From NCBI RefSeq assembly GCF_030408555.1, contig NZ_CP047048.1:434001-498000 (forward strand): a DNA stretch of 64,000 nucleotides, written 5' to 3'. A program made the translations under genes and the position numbers. The DNA comes from Corynebacterium aurimucosum (GTDB taxonomy: Bacteria; Actinomycetota; Actinomycetes; Mycobacteriales; Mycobacteriaceae). Shown here piece by piece: positions 54,859 through 63,913 of the stretch. Every line of letters starts with the position of its first letter. The first letter of the stretch is position 1. The notes beneath the pieces were generated by a model, which saw only the letters and a list, made by a program, of their open reading frames with translations, ran no database searches and was not told the origin of the DNA.

Positions 54859-56730
54859 ATGTGTGGAATCGTTGGATACATTGGCCGAAATACCGATGGC
54901 TGTGAGTACTTTGCGTTAGACGTTGTGCTGGAGGGCCTGCGCCGACTGGAGTATCGCGGCTATGACTCAGCAGGCGTCGCAATGTACGCCGATGGTGAGA
55001 TCGGCTGGCGCAAGAAGGCCGGAAAAGTCGCTGCGCTGGAAGCCGAAATCGCTGCGCGTCCACTGAAGGATTCCGTCCTGGGCATCGGCCACACCCGCTG
55101 GGCTACTCACGGTGGCCCGACCGATCTGAACGCCCACCCGCACGTGGTGGATGGCGGCAAGCTCGCCGTCGTGCACAACGGCATCATCGAGAACTTTGCT
55201 GAGCTTAAAAGCGAGCTGGAGGGCAAGGGACATAACTTCGTCTCCGAGACCGACACCGAGGTAGCCGCCACCCTTCTGGCAGATGTGTTCCACAACGAAG
55301 CCAGCGGTGACCTCACCAAGGCTATGCAGCTGACCGGCAAGCGTCTGGAAGGTGCGTTCACCCTCTTGGCTATTCACGCCGAGCAGGCGGATCGCATCGT
55401 GGCTGCGCGCCGCGATTCGCCGCTGGTCATCGGCCTGGGTGAGGGGGAGAACTTCCTGGGTTCGGACGTCTCCGGCTTCATCGACTACACCAAGTCTGCC
55501 GTGGAGATGGACAACGACCAGGTCGTGACCATCACCGCGGATGACATCGAAATCACCGACTATGAGGGCAACCCCGCCCAGGGCAAGCCTTTCGAGATCA
55601 AGTGGGATGCCGCTGCTGCTGAAAAGGGCGGCTTTAACTCCTTCATGGAGAAGGAAATCCACGACCAGCCAGCAGCCGTGCGCGATACCCTGCTGGGCCG
55701 CCTCGATGAGACCGGCAACCTGATCCTCGATGAGATCCGCATCGAGGAATCGGTGCTCAAGTCCATCGACAAGATCATCGTCATCGCCTGCGGCACCGCC
55801 GCCTACGCCGGCCACGTCGCGCGCTACGCCATCGAGCACTGGTGCCGCATCCCGTGCGAGGTGGAGCTGGCCCATGAGTTCCGCTACCGCGATCCGATCG
55901 TCAACGAGAAGACCCTGGTCGTGGCCCTGTCCCAGTCGGGCGAGACCATGGATACCCTCATGGCCGTGCGCCACGCCCGCCAGCAGGGCGCCAAGGTGAT
56001 TGCCATCTGCAACACCCAGGGTTCCTCCATTCCGCGCGAGTCCGACGCCGCCCTCTACACCCACGCCGGCCCGGAGATCGCCGTGGCCTCCACCAAGGCC
56101 TTCCTGGCGCAGATCACCGCGACCTACCTGCTAGGCCTCTACCTGGCGCGCCTGCGCGGCAACATGTTCTCCGATGAGGTCAACTCGGTCCTCGAAGACC
56201 TGCGTGGCATGCCGGATAAGGTCCAGGCAATCATCGACAACGAGCAGCAGGTCTACGACCTAGCCAACGCTATGGAGAACGCCAAGTCGGTGCTTTTCCT
56301 AGGCCGCCACGTCGGCTTCCCTGTCGCGCTGGAGGGCGCGCTCAAGCTCAAGGAGATTGCCTACCTGCATGCGGAGGGCTTCGCCGCCGGTGAGCTCAAG
56401 CACGGCCCCATCGCGCTCATCGAGGAAGGGCAGCCGGTCTTCGTCATCGTGCCTTCCCCGCGTGGCCGCGATTCCCTGCATGCCAAGGTTGTCTCCAATA
56501 TCCAGGAGATCCGCGCCCGTGGTGCTATCACCATCGTCATCGCGGAAGAGGGCGACGAGGCAGTCGAGGCCTACGCTAACCACATCATCCGCATCCCGCA
56601 GGCGCCGACGCTGATGCAGCCGCTGCTGGCTACCGTTCCGTTGCAGATTTTCGCCTGCGGTGTAGCCACCGCCAAGGGCTATGACGTGGACCAGCCGCGC
56701 AATCTGGCGAAGTCCGTGACCGTCGAATAG
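54859..56730 (+). CDS. glmS: Glutamine-fructose-6-phosphate aminotransferase (isomerising)
   Basis: 623 residues from the ATG at 54859. The start is fixed by MCGIVGYIG, because Cys2 becomes the N-terminal nucleophile of the glutaminase domain. HTRWATHGGPTDLNAHPH belongs to that domain. Two SIS domains follow (ACGTAAYAGHVARYA; LSQSGETMDTL) and the C-terminal NLAKSVTVE is conserved. Open frame upstream (14 codons) is not used. First committed step of amino-sugar synthesis. Confidence 0.96.
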   Translation: MCGIVGYIGRNTDGCEYFALDVVLEGLRRLEYRGYDSAGVAMYADGEIGWRKKAGKVAALEAEIAARPLKDSVLGIGHTRWATHGGPTDLNAHPHVVDGGKLAVVHNGIIENFAELKSELEGKGHNFVSETDTEVAATLLADVFHNEASGDLTKAMQLTGKRLEGAFTLLAIHAEQADRIVAARRDSPLVIGLGEGENFLGSDVSGFIDYTKSAVEMDNDQVVTITADDIEITDYEGNPAQGKPFEIKWDAAAAEKGGFNSFMEKEIHDQPAAVRDTLLGRLDETGNLILDEIRIEESVLKSIDKIIVIACGTAAYAGHVARYAIEHWCRIPCEVELAHEFRYRDPIVNEKTLVVALSQSGETMDTLMAVRHARQQGAKVIAICNTQGSSIPRESDAALYTHAGPEIAVASTKAFLAQITATYLLGLYLARLRGNMFSDEVNSVLEDLRGMPDKVQAIIDNEQQVYDLANAMENAKSVLFLGRHVGFPVALEGALKLKEIAYLHAEGFAAGELKHGPIALIEEGQPVFVIVPSPRGRDSLHAKVVSNIQEIRARGAITIVIAEEGDEAVEAYANHIIRIPQAPTLMQPLLATVPLQIFACGVATAKGYDVDQPRNLAKSVTVE

Positions 56731-56761
56731 CGCTGAGCCCTCAAGTGGCACAATGGTGGGT

Positions 56762-57859
56762 ATGTTAAAAACCACCGTTGACCTCAACGCTATTGCCCAC
56801 AATGTTGCTCGCGTGAAGGAGGCGGTGGCCCCGGCCCGCCTCATGTGCGTGGTCAAGGCGGATGCCTATGGCCACGGCATCGAGCGCTGCGCACCGGTCA
56901 TGGCGAAGGCTGGGGCAGACGCCTTCGGGGTGGCCACCTTGGCCGAGGCTGTCACACTGCGGAAGGTCATTGACACCCTCCCCATCGCTGCTTGGCTGTG
57001 GGAGCCAACGGAGGACATTGCCCCGGCCCTCGCCGCTGGTATCCAGATCGGCATCCCTTCGCTGGCGCACGCCCAAGCACTCATTGCTGCTGAGACTCCC
57101 ACCGAAGTCTTCGTGATGGTGGAAACGGGGATGCACCGATCGGGCGTCGACAAGCATGCGTGGGAGGAGACCTTCCGCCTGCTTGCCGACGCCCCCCACA
57201 TCACCGTCCTCGGCCTTATGTCCCACTTCGCCTGCGCTGATGAGCCGGCGCACCCGCACAATGATCATCAGGAATCTGAGTTCCGCCAGGCCCTAACGCT
57301 TGCCCGTGAGGTGGGGCTGGAGTGCCCGCTGAACCACCTGGCTAACTCGCCCGCGGCCTTAACTCGCCCCTCGGCGCGTTTTGAACAGGTGCGCGTCGGT
57401 GTGGCCCTGTATGGGCTCGAACCGGTCGCCGGGCGCGACCATGGGCTGGAACCCGCCATGACGTGGGAGGCTTCCGTCGTCGCAGTGAAGCCGATTTCGG
57501 CGGGGGAGTCCACGTGTTATGGCCTGACCTGGACCGCGGATAGCGACCGCGAGCTCGCCACCGTCAGCGTGGGCTATGCCGATGGCCTACCGCGCGCCTT
57601 TCAGGGGGCGCTGCAGGTAGGCATTGGTGGTGAGCTCTACCCGCAGGTGGGGCGCGTCTGCATGGACCAGATCGTCGTCGACCTCGGCGCGAACCCTCAC
57701 GGCGTGCGCGCCGGAGACACTGCCGTTATCTTCGGGCGCGGCGGTATGAGCGCTACAGAATTAGCCGAGACAGCCGGGACCATCAACTATGAAGTGGTGT
57801 GCCGCCCCACCGGGCGCACCGAGCGTACATACCGCGAAGGAGCTAGCGATGCGCAGTGA
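56762..57859 (+). CDS. alr: Alanine racemase
   Basis: 365 residues from the ATG at 56762; an ATG at 56753 is the alternative. PLP-binding Lys32 in MCVVKADAYGHG, the catalytic Tyr in STCYGLTWTAD and GRVCMDQIVVDLG are present. It supplies D-Ala for peptidoglycan. Starts a short distance after glmS and overlaps tsaE by 11 bases. Confidence 0.95.
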   Translation: MLKTTVDLNAIAHNVARVKEAVAPARLMCVVKADAYGHGIERCAPVMAKAGADAFGVATLAEAVTLRKVIDTLPIAAWLWEPTEDIAPALAAGIQIGIPSLAHAQALIAAETPTEVFVMVETGMHRSGVDKHAWEETFRLLADAPHITVLGLMSHFACADEPAHPHNDHQESEFRQALTLAREVGLECPLNHLANSPAALTRPSARFEQVRVGVALYGLEPVAGRDHGLEPAMTWEASVVAVKPISAGESTCYGLTWTADSDRELATVSVGYADGLPRAFQGALQVGIGGELYPQVGRVCMDQIVVDLGANPHGVRAGDTAVIFGRGGMSATELAETAGTINYEVVCRPTGRTERTYREGASDAQ

Positions 57860-58313
57860 TTTTCCACACGAAGGACGCCGTGAGGCCGCCACGCCAGAGG
57901 ATGCCCAGGCATTTGGTGAAGAGCTAGGCGCGGCGCTGGAAGCAGGAGACCTGGTTATCCTCGACGGCCCCTTAGGTGCCGGGAAAACCACCTTTACGCA
58001 GGGCATTGCCCGCGGGATGCAGGTGAAGGGGCGGGTGACCTCACCGACCTTCGTCATCGCCCGCGAGCACCCTTCCCGCGTGGGCGGGCCGACGTTGGTG
58101 CACGTGGATGCCTACCGCCTCCTCGACCATTCTGAGGATCCGTTGGGGGAGCTGGACAGTCTAGACTTGGACACCGAAATAGAGGACGCCGTGGTCGTTG
58201 CCGAGTGGGGTGGGGGCTTCATGGAGCGCCTGTCTGATGCGTACCTCGCTATCACAATTAACCGCGACTCGGACGATGATGTCCGCGTATTTACATGGAA
58301 ATGGGTGAATTAA
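57849..58313 (+). CDS. tsaE: tRNA t6A biosynthesis ATPase
   Basis: 154 residues from the ATG at 57849, inside the alr 3' end. P-loop GPLGAGKT (40-47), switch-like TSPTFVIAREHPS and VHVDAYRL are family marks. It works with TsaB and TsaD, encoded downstream, in threonylcarbamoylation of tRNA A37. Confidence 0.93.
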   Translation: MRSDFPHEGRREAATPEDAQAFGEELGAALEAGDLVILDGPLGAGKTTFTQGIARGMQVKGRVTSPTFVIAREHPSRVGGPTLVHVDAYRLLDHSEDPLGELDSLDLDTEIEDAVVVAEWGGGFMERLSDAYLAITINRDSDDDVRVFTWKWVN

Positions 58314-58314
58314 C

Positions 58315-59907
58315 GTGCTGGCTTTTCTTGCTGAACAGCCCTTGCTGACGCTCTTTCTCATCATGGCGGTGGGACTGGCCGTGGGCAAGATCAATGTCTT
58401 CGGCATCTCGCTCGGCGCCGCGGCTGCGATGTTCGTGGCCTTGGGCTTGTCCGCGGCGAACCCGGACATCGTGGTCCCGGCGTTCGTGTACCAATTTGGC
58501 CTGGCCATCTTCGTTTACGTCATCGGCCTGAACTTCGGCCGTAGCTTCTTCGAAGATTTCCGCCGGCGCGGCTGGAAGATGTCCATGGTGGTCATCGTCT
58601 TCTTCTTCATTCTGGCGGGGCTGACAACCCTGGCGATGCGCCTCTTTGATCTGGACCCCGCGATCAGCGTGGGTACCCTTGCAGGTTCGCTGAGCTCGAC
58701 GCCGGGTATGGCAGCGGTCGTCGAGGCTTTGGGCGGTGACAGTACCCCGGTGGTGGGCTATTCCTTGGCCTACCCAGGCTGCATCATCGGAACCATCCTG
58801 GTGGCCGCCATCGGTGCGAAAGTCCTGCGTGTGAACCACGTTGAGGACGCCCGCGCCGAGGGCATGATTGCGGAGCCACTGGAGTGGCGGGCGGTGCGCC
58901 TGACCCGCGACTTTGACGCAACGGTAGGTCAGCTGCAGGAGGTGACTGGCGAGCGCGTCATCGCTACCCGCCACGTCAACAATCCCCACAACCACAACCT
59001 GGCCTACCCGGAGCTGCCGCTGCGCGCCGGCATGGAGCTTTTGCTCAACGGCACGGCCCCAGCGCTGGATAGCGCGATTTCCCAATTGGGTGAGGAGATC
59101 CACCTCAACCTCCACGAGGAAGATGGCCTGGTCTACCGCCGCCTGACCGTGTCCAGCCCACGTGTTGCGGGCTATCAGCTCAAGGACTTGGACACTGTGA
59201 AGGAAGGCTTCCTCATCGCGCGCGTGCGCCGCGGTGACTCGGACGTTGTACCGAACGAGGAAACCGTCCTGCATTACTCGGACCGCGTGCGCGTTATCAC
59301 CGCGCCGGGCAGGCTTGACGACGTCCGCCGTTTCCTCGGCGACTCCGAAGCCAAACTCGGCAACGTTGATCTCTTCCCCTTTGCCCTCGGTCTCTTCATT
59401 GGTCTGCTCTTCGGCGCTATCCCGATTCCGTTGCCGGGTGGCACGACGCTCTCCTTCGGCTTCGGTGGCGGCCCCATCGTCGTCGGCCTCATCCTGGGCG
59501 CGCTGGGCCGCTCGGGCCCGATTAACTGGCAGCTTCCTTTCCACGCCAAGCAGACAATCTCCACGCTGGGCTTGACCTTGTTCTTGGCGGGCGTGGGTAC
59601 GTCGGCAGGCGGCCAGTTCCGTGATGCGCTGTCGGATCCGACCTCCCTGAAGTACATCGGTGTGGGCATGGTGCTGTCGCTGGTCTCCGCCATCGGCATC
59701 GTCGCGGTATCCATGCTGGTGCTGCGCCTGAAGTTTGATGAGTCGATGGGCATCGCCGCGGGTATGACCACGAACCCGGCGATCATGGCCTACCTCAACC
59801 CCCAGACCGGTACTCAGCTGGCAGAGCGCGGCTATGCCACCGTGTATCCCACGACGATGATCGGCAAGATTCTCATGTGCCAGGTCTTGGCCTTGATTAT
59901 TGTTTGA
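58315..59907 (+). CDS. AspT/YidE-YbjL family transporter with RCK_C domains
   Basis: 530 residues. Two hydrophobic halves of about five segments each (start LAFLAEQPLLTLFLIMAVGL; second half FPFALGLFIGLLFGAIPI) flank two soluble TrkA_C/RCK_C domains (about 195-350). This is the layout of the aspartate:alanine exchanger superfamily. The GTG at 58315 comes one base after the tsaE stop. Substrate unknown; a metabolite antiporter is the best general guess. Confidence 0.85.
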   Translation: MLAFLAEQPLLTLFLIMAVGLAVGKINVFGISLGAAAAMFVALGLSAANPDIVVPAFVYQFGLAIFVYVIGLNFGRSFFEDFRRRGWKMSMVVIVFFFILAGLTTLAMRLFDLDPAISVGTLAGSLSSTPGMAAVVEALGGDSTPVVGYSLAYPGCIIGTILVAAIGAKVLRVNHVEDARAEGMIAEPLEWRAVRLTRDFDATVGQLQEVTGERVIATRHVNNPHNHNLAYPELPLRAGMELLLNGTAPALDSAISQLGEEIHLNLHEEDGLVYRRLTVSSPRVAGYQLKDLDTVKEGFLIARVRRGDSDVVPNEETVLHYSDRVRVITAPGRLDDVRRFLGDSEAKLGNVDLFPFALGLFIGLLFGAIPIPLPGGTTLSFGFGGGPIVVGLILGALGRSGPINWQLPFHAKQTISTLGLTLFLAGVGTSAGGQFRDALSDPTSLKYIGVGMVLSLVSAIGIVAVSMLVLRLKFDESMGIAAGMTTNPAIMAYLNPQTGTQLAERGYATVYPTTMIGKILMCQVLALIIV

Positions 59908-59978
59908 TAGTCGTCGCGTAGGATATCCCCGTACTGTTTATTCCCGCTATCCCCGCGTGAGGAGCTAACACCACCTTT

Positions 59979-60548
59979 ATGAACAAGCTTGGTCAATTCA
60001 TCACCACTGTCGTTATCGGCGGCTTCGCCGTATTCCTTGCCGCGCTCATCGTGCTGCCGATGGTCCGGACGGCGGACGCGGAGTCGAAGGAGCCCTCAAC
60101 CGTTGCTCAGTCCCTGAGCGCCTACCCGAAGAATCTGGACTTCGCTATGTTCATCCCGCAGGATGTGTACGGCCCAGAGTGGAGTGCGGCCGCAGCCGTC
60201 TGCCCGGGTATCACCGAAGAGCAGCTCAAGGAGCGCGGAGTGGAGACGGGAAACCTGAATATCGACTTCGTCGATGGGGCTGTGCCTGATGACGTGAACT
60301 ACATGCTGCTGGTCTCGCAGTACAACGAATTCAAGGCGGAGAAGCTGCCGCGCGCGAAGGTGGACCTCTGTGATGGTTTCCTGCAGCAGCTGAAGACACC
60401 GGAAGCTGCTAGCCAGAATATCCCGCCGCTGTTGCCGTTCCAGCAGGGACAGCCGCTGCAGTTTATGCGCGATACCCCGGAATACGTGGAGAAATTGGGG
60501 AAGAACAACCCTGACTACGTTGAGACCGACTGGCACCTCGCAGGCTAA
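59979..60548 (+). CDS. Membrane-anchored protein of unknown function
   Basis: 189 residues. One N-terminal membrane segment (FITTVVIGGFAVFLAALIVL), then an extracytoplasmic domain with two Cys (AAAVCPGIT and VDLCDGFLQ) that could form a disulfide. I do not recognise the family. It starts 71 bases after the transporter and its stop shares a base with tsaB, so it is cotranscribed with the t6A genes. Confidence 0.75.
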   Translation: MNKLGQFITTVVIGGFAVFLAALIVLPMVRTADAESKEPSTVAQSLSAYPKNLDFAMFIPQDVYGPEWSAAAAVCPGITEEQLKERGVETGNLNIDFVDGAVPDDVNYMLLVSQYNEFKAEKLPRAKVDLCDGFLQQLKTPEAASQNIPPLLPFQQGQPLQFMRDTPEYVEKLGKNNPDYVETDWHLAG

Positions 60549-61240
60549 TGAAGGTTCTCGCACTCGATACCGCCACCACGGATCTGGTCACGGGCATCGT
60601 TGACACCGACACCGGGGAGAGCATCGACCGTGTTATCAGCGGTACGCGCGCCCACAACGAGAAGCTCATCCCTACTATCGAAGAGCTGCTTGCCGACGCC
60701 TCCCTGACCTACCCAGATCTCTCCGCCATCGTCGTGGGCATGGGGCCCGGGCCGTTTACCGGTCTGCGCGTAGGCATGGCTACCGCTTCCGCCCTGGGAG
60801 TGGCCCTTGATCTGTCGGTCCATGGTGTGTGCACTCTGGATGCCATCGCGCACGGGCGCACGGGGGAGTGGCTGGTGGCCATCGATGCTCGCCGCAAAGA
60901 GGTCTACTGGGCCACCTTTGCCGATGGGGAGCGTCGCAGCGGCCCAAACGTATCGAAGCCGGAAACCCTTGATCTGAGCGCTGCCGGACTCGCGATCCCG
61001 GACAGCGTGCGCCTAGTGTTCCCAGAGTCTATTGCCCCTCGTTTGCCGGAGGGCATCGCTGGCCTTCCCCGTGAGTGGGCTACCCCGCGCGCAGCGGGTT
61101 TGGTTGCCTGCGCTGATCTGTCCGCTGAACCTGAGCCGCTTGTCCCTCTCTACCTTCGTCGTCCCGATGCCGTGGAACCACAGGCTAAGCCGCGCTCGGC
61201 TGCCTTGGTCGGCGGCATCGAGGAGATACCGGCATCATGA
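60548..61240 (+). CDS. tsaB: tRNA t6A biosynthesis protein TsaB
   Basis: 230 residues. ASKHA-like start (LALDTATTDLVTGIVD), GMGPGPFTGLRVGMATA and AIDARRKEVYWATF are diagnostic. It is the inactive partner that supports TsaD. The ATG overlaps the upstream stop, and the end overlaps rimI by four bases. Confidence 0.94.
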   Translation: MKVLALDTATTDLVTGIVDTDTGESIDRVISGTRAHNEKLIPTIEELLADASLTYPDLSAIVVGMGPGPFTGLRVGMATASALGVALDLSVHGVCTLDAIAHGRTGEWLVAIDARRKEVYWATFADGERRSGPNVSKPETLDLSAAGLAIPDSVRLVFPESIAPRLPEGIAGLPREWATPRAAGLVACADLSAEPEPLVPLYLRRPDAVEPQAKPRSAALVGGIEEIPAS

Positions 61241-61773
61241 GGCTGCGGCCATTAGCGTCCGCGGACGCGCCGCGCTGTGCCGAGTTAGAGAAGGTCCTTT
61301 TCCCCGGCGAAAGCCCATGGCCGGCGCGAGCCTTCGAGCAGGAAATCGCGGCGGGCCACACCACGTACTGGGCGGTTGACGCAAGCGTCAACCGCGTGGG
61401 CCACAACGACAACCGCGTGGGCCACAACGTCAACCGCGAGGGCCACAACGACAACCGCGCGGAAGTTCTCGGCTACGCCGGCGTGGGCCGCATGGGCCCC
61501 GCTGCCTGGCCGGAGTACGAAATCCGCACCATCGGCGTCGATCCCGCGGCCCAACGGCAGGGCATCGCGCGGCTGATGATGGACGCCATCGTCGAACTTG
61601 CAGATTCCCACGACGCGCCCATCTTCCTCGAAGTGCGCGTGGGCAACGATCCGGCCATCCGCCTCTACGAGGCCTATGATTTTGTCATCAACGGCCTGCG
61701 CCGCAATTACTATCAACCCTCCGGTGCGGACGCCCACACCATGTATCGACCACGAAAGAGTGAAAGATGTTAA
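61237..61773 (+). CDS. rimI: Ribosomal-protein-alanine N-acetyltransferase, with a tandem-repeat insertion
   Basis: 178 residues. The GNAT core is normal: [19 protein letters not shown] (acetyl-CoA loop) and [20 protein letters not shown]. After YWAVDAS, residues 51-75 are a repeat of the seven-residue unit [14 protein letters not shown], which the family does not have. The repeat lies between two strands of the N-terminal sheet and keeps the frame. Part of the tsaB-rimI-tsaD cluster. RimI acetylates the N terminus of S18 in other bacteria. Confidence 0.92.
   Translation: MRLRPLASADAPRCAELEKVLFPGESPWPARAFEQEIAAGHTTYWAVDASVNRVGHNDNRVGHNVNREGHNDNRAEVLGYAGVGRMGPAAWPEYEIRTIGVDPAAQRQGIARLMMDAIVELADSHDAPIFLEVRVGNDPAIRLYEAYDFVINGLRRNYYQPSGADAHTMYRPRKSERC
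61387..61461 (+). repeat. 21-bp tandem repeat inside rimI, about 3.6 copies
   Basis: Units at 61387-61407, 61408-61428 and 61429-61449 differ at one or two positions; a partial unit follows (61450-61461). Consensus G(T/A)CAACCGCG(T/A)GGGCCACAAC. The unit is a multiple of three, so copy number can change without a frameshift. Confidence 0.93.
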
Positions 61774-62819
61774 TCCTCGGCATCGAGTCCTCCTGCGACG
61801 AAACCGGCGTGGGCATCATCGAGCTGTTTGATAACGGCCACATGGAGATCCGCGCCGACGTCGTCGCCTCCTCCATGGAGCAGCACGCGCGCTTCGGCGG
61901 CGTGGTTCCGGAGATTGCCTCCCGCGCCCACCTCGAGGCCATGCCACAGGTGATGAAGGCGGCGTTGGAGGAAGCGGGCGTCAAGAAGCCAGATGCGGTG
62001 GCCGCCACCGTGGGCCCGGGCCTAGCCGGCGCGCTCCTCGTCGGAGCGTCGGCAGCCAAGGCTTTTGCTTCCGCGTGGGGCGTGCCCTTCTACGGCGTCA
62101 ACCACCTCGGCGGTCACGTCGCGGTGGCGAACCTGGAGGGCGAGGAGCTGCCGCATTCGGTGGCACTGCTCGTCTCCGGCGGCCACACGCAGCTGCTCGA
62201 GGTTGAGGCCGTGGGCAAACCCATGAAGGAGTTGGGCACCACGCTTGACGACGCCGCCGGCGAAGCCTACGACAAAGTCTCCCGTCTGCTGGGCTTGGGG
62301 TATCCGGGAGGGCCGATCATCGATAAGCTGGCTGCCCAAGGAAAGCCCACCATCGACCTGCCGCGGGGTTTGTCCAAGGCTGAGGACCTGCGCGGGCCCA
62401 ACCGCCACAATTTCTCTTTCTCAGGGCTCAAGACTGCGGTGGCGCGCCACGTGGAAAAGGCCGAGCGAGAAGGCTCGACTGTTCAGGTTGAGGATCTCTG
62501 CGCCTCCTTCCAGGAAGCGGTGGCAGATGTGCTGACTGCCAAAGCTGTGCGCGCCTGCCAGGACACAGGCGCCAAGGTGCTGCTGCTCGGCGGCGGAGTA
62601 GCAGCGAATTCGCGGCTGCGCGCACTGGCGGCAAAGCGCTGCGAGTCTGCGGGCATTGAGTTGCGTGTGCCGCGCTTCAAGCTATGCACCGACAACGGCG
62701 TGATGATTGCGGCGGTGGCCGCCCAGCTCATTCACGAAGGCGCCGAGCCTTCCGGCCTGGCATGCGGGACGGATACGCAGCTTGAGGTGGAAGTCCCCCT
62801 CGTCGCCGCTGCGCGCTAG
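61767..62819 (+). CDS. tsaD: tRNA N6-threonylcarbamoyladenosine transferase
   Basis: 350 residues. [17 protein letters not shown], metal-binding [21 protein letters not shown] and [11 protein letters not shown] are all present. Overlaps rimI by seven bases. Together with TsaB and TsaE, encoded in the same cluster, it completes the t6A pathway except for TsaC. Confidence 0.95.
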   Translation: MLILGIESSCDETGVGIIELFDNGHMEIRADVVASSMEQHARFGGVVPEIASRAHLEAMPQVMKAALEEAGVKKPDAVAATVGPGLAGALLVGASAAKAFASAWGVPFYGVNHLGGHVAVANLEGEELPHSVALLVSGGHTQLLEVEAVGKPMKELGTTLDDAAGEAYDKVSRLLGLGYPGGPIIDKLAAQGKPTIDLPRGLSKAEDLRGPNRHNFSFSGLKTAVARHVEKAEREGSTVQVEDLCASFQEAVADVLTAKAVRACQDTGAKVLLLGGGVAANSRLRALAAKRCESAGIELRVPRFKLCTDNGVMIAAVAAQLIHEGAEPSGLACGTDTQLEVEVPLVAAAR

Positions 62820-62871
62820 AAGATTCGTACCACGCTCTGTGTCGTCGAGATTGAGGACGCCGGTCACGGCC

Positions 62872-62925
62872 GCGCTCTAGCGGAGGCGTACTTGGGGGTG
62901 CGCTCTAGCGGATGCGCAACCCCCA
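62872..62925 (+). repeat. Direct repeat and hairpin after tsaD
   Basis: GCGCTCTAGCGGA occurs at 62872-62884 and 62900-62912. The second copy forms the loop of a hairpin (TGGGGGTGCGC, 62893-62903, with GCGCAACCCCCA, 62914-62925). No T-tract follows; it may still end tsaD transcription. Confidence 0.55.
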
Positions 62926-62986
62926 GGGTGCCGGTAGTGTGATGACCGATAATCGTCCGGCTCACACACAAGGAGCTCACACCGTT

Positions 62987-63415
62987 ATGACCACTGGATT
63001 CCTCGTTAACCCTGATCTGTCCCGCCGCATCATCGAGTTTGAGCTCGAACAGGCAAATCAATTCCTCGGTGGTACCACCGAGGATCGCGTTTCCGTGGCC
63101 TTCCAGGATGATGGCCAGACCTACGCGGCGTTGTTTAACCCGAACGCGAAGGCTGACGACGCCGACCCGAACCCGGTGGCCTCCTTGGCCCGCAATGCTG
63201 CGGCTACCGGCAACTCCGCTTTCTTGCAGGACCCAATCCGCTCCATCTGCGGACCGGTCATCTTTGTCGCTGCCGACGGTGACGATAAGAACATCGACGA
63301 AGTCGTCGAAGCCGTGGAGCACGGCATCCGCGCGGTGAAGAACTACCGCGAGGACAACCCGGAGGAGTACAACCTCTGGCGTGCGGCCGTCATCAACTCT
63401 GATAGGCAGGTCTAG
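62987..63415 (+). CDS. Conserved hypothetical protein between tsaD and groES
   Basis: 142 residues from the ATG at 62987 (AAGGAG at 62970); an open frame 25 codons longer has no ribosome-binding site. Mixed alpha/beta, acidic, no signal peptide or membrane segment, no Cys-based motif. TTGFLVNPDLSRRIIEFELE starts it and AVEHGIRAVKNYREDNPEEY lies near the end. I do not recognise a family. Confidence 0.75.
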   Translation: MTTGFLVNPDLSRRIIEFELEQANQFLGGTTEDRVSVAFQDDGQTYAALFNPNAKADDADPNPVASLARNAAATGNSAFLQDPIRSICGPVIFVAADGDDKNIDEVVEAVEHGIRAVKNYREDNPEEYNLWRAAVINSDRQV

Positions 63416-63427
63416 ATCTGACAGGCA

Positions 63428-63484
63428 GCCCCTAAACCCGCAGGCTGCCTCAATCCTGCAGGACGCCCCTAAACCCGCAGGCTG
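63428..63484 (+). repeat. 20-bp direct repeat, two copies
   Basis: GCCCCTAAACCCGCAGGCTG at 63428-63447 and 63465-63484, perfect. The first copy is also part of a hairpin (AGGCAGCC with GGCTGCCT). Confidence 0.85.
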
Positions 63485-63540
63485 GCTTAGATTCGGCAAG
63501 AAGACTGTGCGCGCGCTCGCGCACCCGTCAAGTACTCAAG

Positions 63541-63574
63541 GACGCGACGGCCCGAATGGGCCCGAGCGTCTTTT
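63541..63574 (+). terminator. Terminator upstream of groES
   Basis: GACGC-GAC-GGCCC, loop GAAT, GGGCC-CGA-GCGTC, followed by TTTT. Internal mismatch but good T-run. It probably ends the transcript of the hypothetical gene at 62987. Confidence 0.75.
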
Positions 63575-63769
63575 GTAGTTTTGGATCTCACAAGATTCCA
63601 GGCAGCGGCGGGAATCGTGATAACTCTCGCGCGCGTGAGAGCATCATCCTGGCGGGGCGCCGCGGTAGGCGGCGTGGTGGGAAGACCGGCCTGCTTGCAG
63701 GAGACATTTCTCGTGCTTGAAGTGGCGTTCGCGGAGGGCGAACGGGTTAGCGGCCCACAACGTTGAGGG

Positions 63770-63796
63770 CTAGCAGTCGCGCGGGTAGAGTGCTAG
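63770..63796 (+). promoter_or_regulatory. CIRCE operator (HrcA site) of groES
   Basis: CTAGCAGTC, nine bases, GAGTGCTAG. This matches the CIRCE consensus TTAGCACTC-N9-GAGTGCTAA at 15 of 18 arm positions. HrcA is expected to repress groES here until heat shock. Confidence 0.88.
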
Positions 63797-63866
63797 GCAG
63801 GTTGTTTTGACCCACAGTTGTTCACCCGCGACGACGGCTGTGCTGGGCTACCCACAACCGGCACAC

Positions 63867-63886
63867 GCACGTCCACGTGGACGTGC
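63867..63886 (+). repeat. Perfect 20-bp palindrome before groES
   Basis: GCACGTCCACGTGGACGTGC lies 14 bases upstream of the groES ribosome-binding site (GGAGGA at 63901), within the expected leader. It could be a second operator or an mRNA hairpin. Confidence 0.75.
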
Positions 63887-63913
63887 ACTAGGAACACTTT
63901 GGAGGAAATCATC

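Larger units (their letters stand above)
63416..63913 (+). promoter_or_regulatory. Upstream region of groES
   Basis: 498 bases without a convincing gene. In order: two copies of a 20-base direct repeat, a terminator (63541-63574), about 190 bases without clear structure, the CIRCE operator, and a palindromic hairpin just before groES. A 61-codon open frame at 63581-63766 has no ribosome-binding site and is not supported. Confidence 0.55.

Noticed and set aside
61387..61461. CRISPR array
   Set aside because: Repeats are contiguous 21-mers without spacers and lie inside a coding frame; no cas genes are in the window.
63510..63542. HspR/HAIR-type operator near ACTCAAG
   Set aside because: Only one half-site (ACTCAAG) is present; the partner CTTGAGT at the right distance is missing.
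63581..63766. 61-codon open frame upstream of groES
   Set aside because: No ribosome-binding site, no family resemblance, and it lies in the groES regulatory region.
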